Shown piece by piece: positions 46,068 to 54,126 of a stretch of 64,000 nt of DNA. This DNA is from Methylocystaceae bacterium (GTDB lineage Bacteria > Pseudomonadota > Alphaproteobacteria > Rhizobiales > Beijerinckiaceae). Below the pieces are notes generated by a model. It did not search any database, was not told the DNA's origin, and worked only from the letters and a program-made list of their open reading frames with translations. The DNA lies in NCBI GenBank assembly GCA_009773555.1, contig WSXZ01000003.1, positions 36,001 to 100,000 of the forward strand. Reading direction: 5' to 3'. A program made the position numbers and the translations under genes. How positions within the stretch are numbered: the first letter of the stretch is position 1; each line of letters starts with the position of its first letter.

Positions 46068-46257
46068 GGATGCAAGATTAGAACGGGCGCCGACAAAGTG
46101 AAATGTTTTTGATTGGGCAATGATCGGCGCGCGAACGATCACAGACTGTGGCCCAATAGACACACCAACGGCTTTTCGGACTCATTTCGTTGGGCCGCGA
46201 CTATCCGCGATGCAGTGAATTGTAAATAGTGGGTTGTCAGTTTTGACCGGAATCAAA

Positions 46258-46623
46258 ATGCGGCTCACGACTCTTCGCACCCTGCTGCTTATCCTGGCCA
46301 TGGTCGTCCAGACCGTCGCCGGCGGAGCCGGGTTGGCGCGCGCCGCTTCGATCTCTCCCGAAGAGACGATTGCAGCTCATTGCCAGCAGGTGCGCGCAGG
46401 CGAACAGTCCGCGCCCAACGATCGGCTCGGCCATCGGCACAACTGCCAATCCTGCCTCTTATGCGGCGAGCCGCCGCCGGCCTGGGTTTCGGCGGCCTCG
46501 GACCATGTTGTCGCGCTGGGCGAATATGCGCTGATCGAGGCGCCCACATACGCGGTGCGATCGCTCTCCGAACGATCGTCGCGCGCGCATAGCGCACGGG
46601 CGCCGCCCTTCTCACGCGCCTGA
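46258..46623 (+). CDS. DUF2946-like small exported protein (first of three)
   Basis: 121 residues from ATG 46258 (MRLTTLRTLLLILAMVVQTVAGG), a signal peptide. Cysteines fall in AAHCQQ and in the cluster NCQSCLLCGEPPPAW, with histidines HRHN before it, and the C-terminus ends RAPPFSRA. The C-x2-C-type cluster and RAPP tail match the DUF2946 style of small exported proteins found near copper or TonB genes; family call is tentative. Lies 144 bases before the second TonB receptor and runs the same way. Confidence 0.55.
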   Translation: MRLTTLRTLLLILAMVVQTVAGGAGLARAASISPEETIAAHCQQVRAGEQSAPNDRLGHRHNCQSCLLCGEPPPAWVSAASDHVVALGEYALIEAPTYAVRSLSERSSRAHSARAPPFSRA

Positions 46624-46766
46624 GGCCGCTGGCGCGCAAGAGCGCGCCGTCCGGTTCTCGCCGCTGCTCGAAGCAGCCTCCATGTCACTGGTCCGCGTGC
46701 GCGTTGCATTCAACGTTGCGGCCGCTCTCCCTAAGCCGACTGACGTCGGCGTCAAGGAACACCGTC

Positions 46767-49352
46767 ATGATCCGTCGTTCTCGCCTCCTCGGAGGAGCCT
46801 CTTTCGCCGTACTCAGCCTACTCGCCCCGTCGGTCGCGGATGCGCAGCAGGCGCTTCCCACCATCAGCGTCGGCGGGGCCCGCGGCCCTGTGCGGCCGGG
46901 TCCCGTCGGCAGACCCGTCGGCGGACAGGGACGCGTCACCACAGCGGCGCCTGTGCCGGGGCCTGCTGTGGCGGATCGTTACGCGGAGCCAACGCCAGCG
47001 CCGTTCAGCCGCACCTTGCCGGCGAACATTCCGGCGGTCGTCGAGAGCAGGACGCGCAAAGAGATTCAAAAAACCACAAATATCATGACCTCTTCCGACG
47101 CGTTCAGATATATGCCGTCAATTCTCATTCGCGAACGCTATATTGGCGATCGCAACGCGATCGTTTCGACACGCACCACGGGCACGATTCAGAGCGCGTT
47201 GGTGCTTGTCTATGCCGACAATGTGCTGCTCTCGAATCTGCTCGGCAACAGCTTCAACTTCGCGCCGCGCTGGGGCATGGTTTCCCCGGCCGAAATTTCG
47301 CGCGTCGATGTGATGTACGGGCCGTTCTCGGCGCTTTATCCGGGCAATTCGATCGGCGGCGTGCTGACGATGACGACGCGGATGCCGGATGAATTCGAGG
47401 TCCACGCGATGGGCACCGTGGCGGTGCAGCCGTTCAGCCTCTATGGCAGGAAAGAACTCAATCTCGGCGGCGTGACAAATATCCTGGTCGGCGATCGCAT
47501 CAACGACTTTCGTTACTGGGTCGGCTATGAACACCTGGACAATCAAGGACAGGCGCAAACATTCCCCGGCGTCTTTTTGACGCCGGGGACAGGTTCGGCG
47601 TTCTCCGGGGGCTTCCAGGACTTCGACCAGCAGGGTCGTCCGCGCATCATTACAGCAGCCGCAGGCGCCGATTATGTCCAAACCGATCTGGCGAAGGTCA
47701 AAGTCTCTTATGACATCTTGCCGCTTCTGCGCGCCAAATATCAGGTCGGCTTCTGGACGCTGAACAACACCACCAGCGTCCAAAGCTTCATTAACGACAG
47801 GAACGGCTTGCCGATCTACAACACCCAGAGCGGGCGCGTGCAGCTTGGCCCGTATTCCGTCACGCCCGGCGGCGTCAATCCCGGCCACGGCGCCGCAAGC
47901 CACCTGATGCAGGCGCTCGAGCTCAGACAAGACACCGGCGGCGTCTTCGATTTCGATTTGTCGGCGACGTCGTTCAATTTCCTTCGCGATTTCACCAACA
48001 ATGCGCAGTCCTACGGACCGCGCGTCAATAATGCCGGAACTGCCTATAATGTCGATCCGCGCGGGCTCAACGCCAATAATGGCGGAACGTTCTGGCGCAC
48101 CGGAGACGCGCGCTTTATCTGGCGGCCGCCTTACGACATCCTCGGCAAGCATGAAGTGTCGTTCGGCGCCCACGGCGATCTTTATTCGCTGGCCACCAAG
48201 CAGACCAGCACGGTGTCCTGGCCGAACAATTACTATCTCGGGATTCAGGCGCAGAACTTCGGCAAGACCGAAACGAAAGGCGTCTACGTTCAGGAGGTCT
48301 GGAGGCCTCTCCCGGACTGGAAATTCACCGCCGGCGCACGCGGCGAATGGTGGCGCGCCTTTGGCGGGATGAACGCGACGGGCGGGTTTGGCAACGCGTC
48401 GAACCCGACGGGCCAGGCGATCGTCGGCCTGCCGCTTAGAGCCGCGAACATCACCTATTTCCCGGATTCCTATAAGGGCGCTTTCTCGCCGAAGGCGGCG
48501 CTCGAATATTTTTTCACGCCGGAACTCTCCTTGCGCGGCTCGATCGCGCGCGCCTATCGCTTTCCGACAGTCAACGAATTGTTCCAGTCCCTGTCGAGCC
48601 CAAGTTCGGTGCTCATCAACAATCCAAATCTGCAGCCTGAAATCTGCACCTGTTACGATCTGACCGGCGAGTATCGGAAGATCGACGCATTCGGCGGCGC
48701 GATCGGGCTCTTCAATCCGCGCATCAGCCTGTTCCTCGACGATCGCTGGAACGCCATCGCCAGCCAGACCACGCTCTCCATCTTCGGCACGCAGATCTCG
48801 CAAAACGCCAATCTCGACAAGGTGCGGTTTCGCGGCATCGAGGCGGCGGCGCATATGAAGGACATTCTCGTTCCGGGACTGGATTTTGAGGGCGGCCTGA
48901 CCTTCACCGATGCGAAAATTCAGAGCAATCTCTCGAGCCGCAATCTCGACAGCATTCTCTTCGCCGGCAACCAGTTCCCGCGCGTCCCGAGAATTCGTTT
49001 TCGGGGCGTCGCGAGCTACAGCCCCAATCCCGACATGTCCTTCGCCCTTGGCGCGCGCTACTCGTCCCCGGCGTTCGTCACCTTTGCGAACACCGACTTC
49101 AACCATAACAACTACGGCAATGTGGACAGTGAAATCCTGGTTTTTGATATGAAGGCGAGATACCGGCTTGAGCCAAATTGGTGGCTGTCCGTCGGCGTGA
49201 ACAACATCGGCCGCTGGAAAGCCTATGTGAATCCGAATCCCTATCCGCAGCGCACCTTCTTTATCGCGCTCAACTATGATTTCGGCGGCCCGGACGGATC
49301 GGGCGTAACGATCGACCGGGGTGGTTCGGGAGGCACGTCGGCGGTCAGGTGA
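46767..49352 (+). CDS. TonB-dependent receptor
   Basis: 861 residues from MIRRSRLLGGASFAVLSLLAPSVADAQQALPTISVGG at 46767, signal peptide, then a glycine/proline-rich linker. The plug has VVESRTRKEIQKTTNIMTSSDAFRYMPSILIRERYIGDRNAIVSTRTTGTIQSALVLVYADNVLLSNLLG and SRVDVMYGPFSALYPGNSIGGVLTMTTRMP; the barrel ends in RTFFIALNYDFGGPDG plus a short glycine-rich tail. Different from the receptor at 58-2481. The ligand is not evident; the flanking cysteine proteins suggest a metal or metallophore. Confidence 0.92.
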   Translation: MIRRSRLLGGASFAVLSLLAPSVADAQQALPTISVGGARGPVRPGPVGRPVGGQGRVTTAAPVPGPAVADRYAEPTPAPFSRTLPANIPAVVESRTRKEIQKTTNIMTSSDAFRYMPSILIRERYIGDRNAIVSTRTTGTIQSALVLVYADNVLLSNLLGNSFNFAPRWGMVSPAEISRVDVMYGPFSALYPGNSIGGVLTMTTRMPDEFEVHAMGTVAVQPFSLYGRKELNLGGVTNILVGDRINDFRYWVGYEHLDNQGQAQTFPGVFLTPGTGSAFSGGFQDFDQQGRPRIITAAAGADYVQTDLAKVKVSYDILPLLRAKYQVGFWTLNNTTSVQSFINDRNGLPIYNTQSGRVQLGPYSVTPGGVNPGHGAASHLMQALELRQDTGGVFDFDLSATSFNFLRDFTNNAQSYGPRVNNAGTAYNVDPRGLNANNGGTFWRTGDARFIWRPPYDILGKHEVSFGAHGDLYSLATKQTSTVSWPNNYYLGIQAQNFGKTETKGVYVQEVWRPLPDWKFTAGARGEWWRAFGGMNATGGFGNASNPTGQAIVGLPLRAANITYFPDSYKGAFSPKAALEYFFTPELSLRGSIARAYRFPTVNELFQSLSSPSSVLINNPNLQPEICTCYDLTGEYRKIDAFGGAIGLFNPRISLFLDDRWNAIASQTTLSIFGTQISQNANLDKVRFRGIEAAAHMKDILVPGLDFEGGLTFTDAKIQSNLSSRNLDSILFAGNQFPRVPRIRFRGVASYSPNPDMSFALGARYSSPAFVTFANTDFNHNNYGNVDSEILVFDMKARYRLEPNWWLSVGVNNIGRWKAYVNPNPYPQRTFFIALNYDFGGPDGSGVTIDRGGSGGTSAVR

Positions 49353-49432
49353 GCCGCCAGGGCGTTCCAAGAGCGATCGTCCTGCTGAGACGCTTTGCCG
49401 CGGCGAGGCGGTCGCCCCAAGATTAACTTGTC

Positions 49433-49831
49433 GTGGCCTTCGCTTTTTGCTTACATCAGCGCGCGCATGGTCGTAACTGGCTGACAGTTCTGCTATTCGC
49501 GCTCGCGCTGACCGTTCAGGCCTTCGCGCCTGCGGCGGCGCATGTCGCGGTGCGGATGGGCGCCGGCGACGCCGTCAGCGAATTTTGCTTTACCGACGTC
49601 GCCTCGAGCGACCGATCGCAGGCTCCGGGCCACGCAAAGGGCCACCGGGACGTCTGTTTGTTTTGTCAAAACCATTGCGATGGCGTTGCGCCGCTTGCCG
49701 CGCGCGTCATTCATCTCGGCAAGGCGCCCGTCCAATGGACAGCGCTTGATTGGACGGTGGCGGACTGCGCCCTGCCGACCCGCCTGCAGGATTTTTCCCG
49801 ACAGGCGCGAGCGCCTCCCGCCAACTCCTGA
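49433..49831 (+). CDS. DUF2946-like small exported protein (second of three)
   Basis: 132 residues from a GTG at 49433, with a hydrophobic leader WLTVLLFALALTVQAFAPAAAH. Conserved features shared with the proteins at 46258 and 50181: a cysteine cluster CLFCQNHCDGVAPL, the segment WTVADCALP, and a C-terminal RAPP. Histidines PGHAKGHRD lie before the cluster. Probably periplasmic or membrane-anchored; function unknown. Confidence 0.6.
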   Translation: MAFAFCLHQRAHGRNWLTVLLFALALTVQAFAPAAAHVAVRMGAGDAVSEFCFTDVASSDRSQAPGHAKGHRDVCLFCQNHCDGVAPLAARVIHLGKAPVQWTALDWTVADCALPTRLQDFSRQARAPPANS

Positions 49832-49945
49832 TCCTTCGCACGCTGCCGCGCCGCTTTGCGCTCTCGCCCGAATTCCGGGTCCGCGCACAGCATTGGCGCA
49901 GCTTAAGGACAATGCCGCGTCAAGCGGCGGGACGGGAGTAAGCCC

Positions 49946-50176
49946 ATGTTTCGTAAACGTAAGCCGAGCGCGAGGGAAAGCCTCGTCGCCGGCGCGACGC
50001 TCGAATCCTTGAATGAACGAGAGCGCGCGCAGCCGGGTCATGCGCCGGGCATGGCCGCGCTCGCCGCCATCGTGCCGGCGACGCCTCTGTGGCGCGGCAA
50101 TGACCAGCGCGTCATTCGCCTCATCGACCTCGAACGCCGCGCGAGATTCTCGCGGCCGTTGACCGACGCGATCTGA
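49946..50176 (+). CDS. Hypothetical protein
   Basis: 76 residues, MFRKRKPSARESLVAGATLESLNERERAQPGHAPGMAALAAIV, no signal peptide, one weakly hydrophobic stretch. GGGAGT lies upstream of the ATG and the gene ends four bases before the next DUF2946-like gene, suggesting the same transcript. No family recognised. Confidence 0.45.
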   Translation: MFRKRKPSARESLVAGATLESLNERERAQPGHAPGMAALAAIVPATPLWRGNDQRVIRLIDLERRARFSRPLTDAI

Positions 50177-50180
50177 AGCG

Positions 50181-50636
50181 ATGTCCCCGTTGGCGTTCTG
50201 GCTCGCATCGCTGCGTCGCGCGCATGCGCGGCTTGGCGCATGGTTTGGCGCATGGTTTGGCGCATGGTTTGGCGCATGGCTTGGCGCGATTCTGCTGTTC
50301 TCGGCGGCGTCGCTCTTTGCCGTCGCGCCGGTCGCGCGCGGCGTCGCCGAGTCGGGCGTCGGCGGGCGTCTCATCGCTCAACTCTTTATCTGTTTCGCGC
50401 CGGGGGCCTCCCAACCCGGCGCGCTTGCGGGGCGGCTGGGCCCCAAGGACGATCGCTCCGCCTGTATCCTCTGTCAGGCGTTTTGCAGCGGTCTTGCGCC
50501 TCTTCCGGCGCGGCCCGGCCCGATCGGCGCGACGCCCGTCCCGAGCTTCATGCTCGCGCGGACGGTGGCGGACTGCGTCGCGCCGACGCCCCGTCCCAGC
50601 CCAGCTCACCGCCCGCGCGCGCCGCCGGCGGCCTAG
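50181..50636 (+). CDS. DUF2946-like small exported protein (third of three)
   Basis: 151 residues. The leader contains GAWFGAWFGAWFGAWLGAIL, built from a 12-base tandem repeat, before the hydrophobic part. Then CILCQAFCSGLAPL, RTVADCVAP and RAPPAA, parallel to CLFCQNHCDGVAPL/WTVADC/RAPP in the second protein. This reveals a family of paralogues in one locus. Function unknown. Confidence 0.6.
   Translation: MSPLAFWLASLRRAHARLGAWFGAWFGAWFGAWLGAILLFSAASLFAVAPVARGVAESGVGGRLIAQLFICFAPGASQPGALAGRLGPKDDRSACILCQAFCSGLAPLPARPGPIGATPVPSFMLARTVADCVAPTPRPSPAHRPRAPPAA
50233..50288 (+). repeat. 12-base tandem repeat, about 4.5 copies
   Basis: Units of ttggcgcatggt repeated in frame within the leader of the third DUF2946-like gene, giving GAWF repeats. 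Length is a multiple of three, so slippage changes leader length only. Confidence 0.9.
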
Positions 50637-50744
50637 CGCTGCGTCGCGAAAAGGCCTGCGTCGGCGTCAATTCTCTTCTCCCGCCGCCGCCGCGGGCCGC
50701 CGCTTCGACTTTCACCATTCCGCCGCGATTGCTTTCCAAAGGGC

Positions 50745-50882
50745 ATGCTGATGAACGAACTGATGATGGGCGTCGTGCTTGAGACGCTTTGCGCCATACT
50801 CGCCGCGTCCTATTTCATCGCCGAATACGCGATGCAGGAGGCGAAAATTCCCGCCCGCCGCAAGAGGCGGCCCGGGGCATAG
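50745..50882 (+). CDS. Small membrane protein
   Basis: 45 residues, MLMNELMMGVVLETLCAILAASYFIAEYAMQEAKIPARRKRRPGA, one membrane helix and a basic tail; an internal ATG at 50751 is an alternative start. Upstream AAAGGG is a weak ribosome-binding site. Last gene of the TonB/DUF2946 run. Function unknown. Confidence 0.4.
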   Translation: MLMNELMMGVVLETLCAILAASYFIAEYAMQEAKIPARRKRRPGA

Positions 50883-50995
50883 AGCAGGTTCCGAAAAAGT
50901 TGACAGACTTTTTCGATCAGAACCTGCTCTAACGTTTTGATTTTGAGCGATTCCTTATCGATCACATGATTCCATGTGATCGGGAAGCGCTCTAG
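50881..50995. repeat. Intergenic palindromic repeat pair
   Basis: First palindrome: AGAGCAGGTTC (50881-50891) pairs with GAACCTGCTCT (50920-50930), with an inner nine-base stem CGAAAAAGT/ACTTTTTCG. Second: CGATCACATG (50959-50968) pairs with CATGTGATCG (50973-50982). This resembles the short palindromic intergenic elements spread through Hyphomicrobiales genomes. It may also terminate transcription from either side. Confidence 0.75.
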
Positions 50996-51004
50996 CCGTA
51001 AAGC

Positions 51005-52210
51005 TCAGGCGCGCGCGGCGGCCCACAGCCCGCGCGCGAGATCGTCGACGAGATCGTCGGCGTCCTCGAGGCCGACCGACAGGCGCAGCAGGCCGTCGCC
51101 GATGCCGAGAGACGCGCGCGCCTCCGGCGTCAACCGCTGATGGGTGGTCGTCGCCGGATGGGTGATGAGGCTCTTGGCGTCGCCGAGATTGTTCGAAATC
51201 TTGATCACGTCCAGCGCATTGGCGAGTCGGAACGCCGCTGGCTTGCCGCCCGCCATACTAAAGCTCACCAGCGTGCCGCCGCCTGACATCTGACGTCGCG
51301 CCAGATCGGCCTGCGGGTGATCGGCGCGGAACGGATAAAGCACGCGGCTGACGGCCTTCTCTTCGGCCAGAAAGTCGGCGATTTTGGCCGCGCTCGTGGT
51401 CTGCTGCGCGACGCGCAAGGGCAAGGTCTCGAGGCCCTTCAGCATCACCCAGGCGTTGAACGGCGACATGGCCGGACCGGTCTGGCGCAGGAAATTGTGG
51501 ACGCTCTCTTCGATCAGCGCCTGCGAGGCCAAAATCACGCCGCCAAGACATCGGCCTTGCCCATCGATGTGCTTGGTCGCGGAATAGACGACGACGTCGG
51601 CGCCGAAATCGAAGGGCTTCTGTAGAAGCGGCGTGGCGAAGACATTGTCGACCACGAGCTTCGCGCCGGCCTCATGCGCAATGTCGGCGATCGCCTTGAG
51701 GTCATAGACCTCCAGCCCGGGATTGGTCGGGCTTTCCAGGAAGAAGAGCTTCGTCTCAGGACGGACGGCCGCCTTCCATTGTTCGAGGTCGGCGCCGTCG
51801 ACGAGCGTCGAGGCGATTCCCAATCGCGGCAGGAGGTCCTCGACGACATAGAGGCAGGAGCCGAACAGCGCGCGCGCCGAAACCACATGGTCGCCGGCTT
51901 TGAGCTGCGCGAGCAGGCTCGCGGTCACCGCCGCCATGCCGCTCGCCGTAGCGCGGGCAGCTTCCGTCCCCTCCAGAAGGCACATGCGCTGCTCGAACAT
52001 CGCGACGGTCGGGTTCGAGAAGCGCGAATAGATGAAGCCCGGCTCATCGCCTTTGAAACGCGCCTCGGCCGCCTCCATCGTTGGATAGGCGAAGCTCTGC
52101 GTGAGGTAGAGCGCCTCCGACAATTCTCCAAAGGAAGAGCGCTGCGTTCCGCCGTGAACGAGTTGCGTCGCGGGTTTGAGCGGCCTGCGGGGCGGGGCGT
52201 CGGCGGACAT
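51005..52210 (-). CDS. metZ: O-succinylhomoserine sulfhydrylase
   Basis: 401 residues from MSADAPPRRPLKPATQLVHGG at 52210, with GAGGGAG upstream (an ATG at 52240 is less likely). Cys/Met metabolism PLP family: FIYSRFSNPTVAMFEQRM, ATASGMAAVTASLLA, LESPTNPGLEVYD, and the PLP lysine in YSATKHIDGQGRCLGG; the C-terminus has SNNLGDAKSLITHPATTTH. Makes homocysteine from O-succinylhomoserine and sulphide. A SAM-II riboswitch precedes it, confirming methionine-pathway control. Confidence 0.95.
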   Translation of the reverse strand: MSADAPPRRPLKPATQLVHGGTQRSSFGELSEALYLTQSFAYPTMEAAEARFKGDEPGFIYSRFSNPTVAMFEQRMCLLEGTEAARATASGMAAVTASLLAQLKAGDHVVSARALFGSCLYVVEDLLPRLGIASTLVDGADLEQWKAAVRPETKLFFLESPTNPGLEVYDLKAIADIAHEAGAKLVVDNVFATPLLQKPFDFGADVVVYSATKHIDGQGRCLGGVILASQALIEESVHNFLRQTGPAMSPFNAWVMLKGLETLPLRVAQQTTSAAKIADFLAEEKAVSRVLYPFRADHPQADLARRQMSGGGTLVSFSMAGGKPAAFRLANALDVIKISNNLGDAKSLITHPATTTHQRLTPEARASLGIGDGLLRLSVGLEDADDLVDDLARGLWAAARA

Positions 52211-52304
52211 TGGTTCTCCCTCGGCGCAAAGGCGCGCCATTGCCTTGATGCGCGCCGAACGGCGCTGCTACGCAAAAAAGCGGGGCTTCCTTAGGGAGAC
52301 CCGG

Positions 52305-52360
52305 CCTTTTAGCGCGTTGTTTTTCGTGGCGGCAAGCCGGCCGGCTCAAATAACCACGTG
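52305..52360 (-). ncRNA. SAM-II riboswitch before metZ
   Basis: On the minus strand: CACGTGGTTATTTGAGCCGG, then CCGGCTTGCCGCCACG, a short A-rich stretch AAAAACAA and CGCGCTAAAAGG. This is the SAM-II (metA) pseudoknot pattern: stem CGTGG/CCACG closing on the GTTATTTG-like loop, followed by the GCTAAA segment that pairs back. It ends about 95 bases before metZ. Binding of S-adenosylmethionine is expected to lower metZ expression, probably by hiding translation signals. Confidence 0.9.
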
Positions 52361-52465
52361 GTCCGCAAAATTGCCGATCGGCCGGACTCTGTCAACAGAT
52401 AGCCCGGCCTTCCTTGATGAAAGCTGGCGGCGCCGCGAGCGCCGCCATTTTGTTTTTCTGCCTGG

Positions 52466-53959
52466 TTAAGGAACAGCCGGCAGATTGATCGGCGTCACCA
52501 CGCCCGGCGCAGCGGCGCTCTTCGTCAGCCGGTTCTCGAAGATGTTCTTTGCGATCGCCCGTCCAACAGGGACGCCGCCTACATCGGACGAATCCGTGAG
52601 GATGTCGCTTGGGTTCTTGACGCTTTCGTCAATGCCGTCGAAGCGCCAGTGAACGCCCAGGAACACGCGGCTCACGGAGTTGTCGAACATCGCTTGCAGC
52701 AGCGAGTCATAGTGGCGGCGGTGAAGCGCGCGATACGAGCCATCTTCGTGAATGGCGCGTCCGTCAAGCTCGTCGGATACAAAGTTGAAAGCGAGATTGT
52801 CGGCCGCGTTCGGCGCCACGCCAAAAAACCTGCGGGTCATTTCGAAGCAGGCCGCGCCGAACGTCGCATGCCCAGAAGGATAGGCGGGGAATGGCGGCGT
52901 GAAACTGCGCTTGCCGGGCTCGTTGGTCCGGGGCGCGCCGAGCGGAATCCACCAAGGATCGCAACGCCGATGGAGGTGATACGAAACAATGTCCCTGTTG
53001 TGCCAGAAACTGTTGTCATATTCACGGACGCCGAGGATCGGCCGCCAAAGCTGATAACGATACTTCCAGTACCAAGCAGCTATGCCTGCGTCACCCATGG
53101 CGACGTTAATCAATGCCAATAGTCGCGCCGATGCGGCCGCGCGGTCCGATCCCGTTACATTGCGCGCGATAATGTCGCGCACGATTTGATTATAGAGCCG
53201 CGGAGGCGTGCCGATCTGCGAAGCGCCGTCGTAGGCCCAGTAAAAGCCGACGATCGTCTCGAACGGCGAGCGCTGGCTGAAAGTGACGCCTGGCGTGCCG
53301 GATGTCGGATTTTTGCTGCCCTTAACGCGGACTTCGTCATGCGCGTTGTTATACGGGGCCGAGCGCGGCGCGGGGTGCGCGTTCTGGGGTGGGATCGCCG
53401 CCGCTGAGAAAAGCTTGACGGCGCCCCATCTCGGGCCGAGCAGCCCCTGAGTGAAATCCGTGGGATCTTCGCGATGGCGCCAATAGGCGTCGATAGGGTC
53501 GACCCCGCCCGAATCCGACGAACCGTCGCTCTTGCGGGAATCAACGATCGCCGCGCCGACCTTGAAGCCGAAGTCGAAAGCGGGATTGCCGGCGCCGAAC
53601 TGGAATCCCCGCAACATGTCGTCGACAAGCGTGCGGAAATCGGGGTAAAGCGCGGTCAGTGTCGCGGCCGCGGCTCCAGAAACGGCGGCCCCTTCATTGT
53701 CGGCGCTCCACGGCTGCGGAGCATGAGGCGCGACATTCGAATACGGGTTGATTGCGCCGGACAGACCGGCGAGCGTCGAGCTTATCGGCGGCCGGCCGGT
53801 CAGGCCGAAAAACGCGTCATGCATCGCGAGGTGAATGATCGCCAGGGCGCGAGAGCTCGCCGTTGGACCGCGATTGTTTTTAGCATTCATCCTGCCCGTG
53901 TGATCGCGGCGATTCATCTCCAGAGCGACTGCGTTCCAAAGCATTACGTAATCGCGCAT
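52466..53959 (-). CDS. Vanadium-dependent haloperoxidase-like protein (PAP2 superfamily)
   Basis: 497 residues from MRDYVMLWNAVALEMNRRDHTG at 53959 (GGAGTG upstream). The vanadate/phosphate-site motifs are in order: KYRYQLWRP (K-x6-RP), FPAYPSGHATFG, and SRVFLGVHWRFDG (SR-x3-G-x-H). These match vanadium haloperoxidases and acid phosphatases of the PAP2 fold. No signal peptide is evident, though RALAIIHLAMHDAFFG near the N-terminus is the usual first helix block. Whether it is a peroxidase or phosphatase cannot be settled from sequence. The 255 bases between it and metZ hold the riboswitch only. Confidence 0.88.
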   Translation of the reverse strand: MRDYVMLWNAVALEMNRRDHTGRMNAKNNRGPTASSRALAIIHLAMHDAFFGLTGRPPISSTLAGLSGAINPYSNVAPHAPQPWSADNEGAAVSGAAAATLTALYPDFRTLVDDMLRGFQFGAGNPAFDFGFKVGAAIVDSRKSDGSSDSGGVDPIDAYWRHREDPTDFTQGLLGPRWGAVKLFSAAAIPPQNAHPAPRSAPYNNAHDEVRVKGSKNPTSGTPGVTFSQRSPFETIVGFYWAYDGASQIGTPPRLYNQIVRDIIARNVTGSDRAAASARLLALINVAMGDAGIAAWYWKYRYQLWRPILGVREYDNSFWHNRDIVSYHLHRRCDPWWIPLGAPRTNEPGKRSFTPPFPAYPSGHATFGAACFEMTRRFFGVAPNAADNLAFNFVSDELDGRAIHEDGSYRALHRRHYDSLLQAMFDNSVSRVFLGVHWRFDGIDESVKNPSDILTDSSDVGGVPVGRAIAKNIFENRLTKSAAAPGVVTPINLPAVP

Positions 53960-54126
53960 AATGTCACTCCTGCAATATAGAGATCCAGGGCAATCGAGGC
54001 CCGCTCGAACGATATTGCGCGCCTCACGCATAAGTCGCGTCATTCGAACGAATGAGCGCCACGCTTTTCGGCTTTTCGATTTGTGGGGTAAGCTCCCGCC
54101 AATTTCGCGAAAGACGGCTAGAACAA

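Noticed and set aside
47118..49370. 750-residue open frame antisense to the second TonB receptor
   Set aside because: It lies wholly over a clear receptor gene on the other strand, has no recognisable domain and an odd charge pattern; long antisense frames are common at this GC content.
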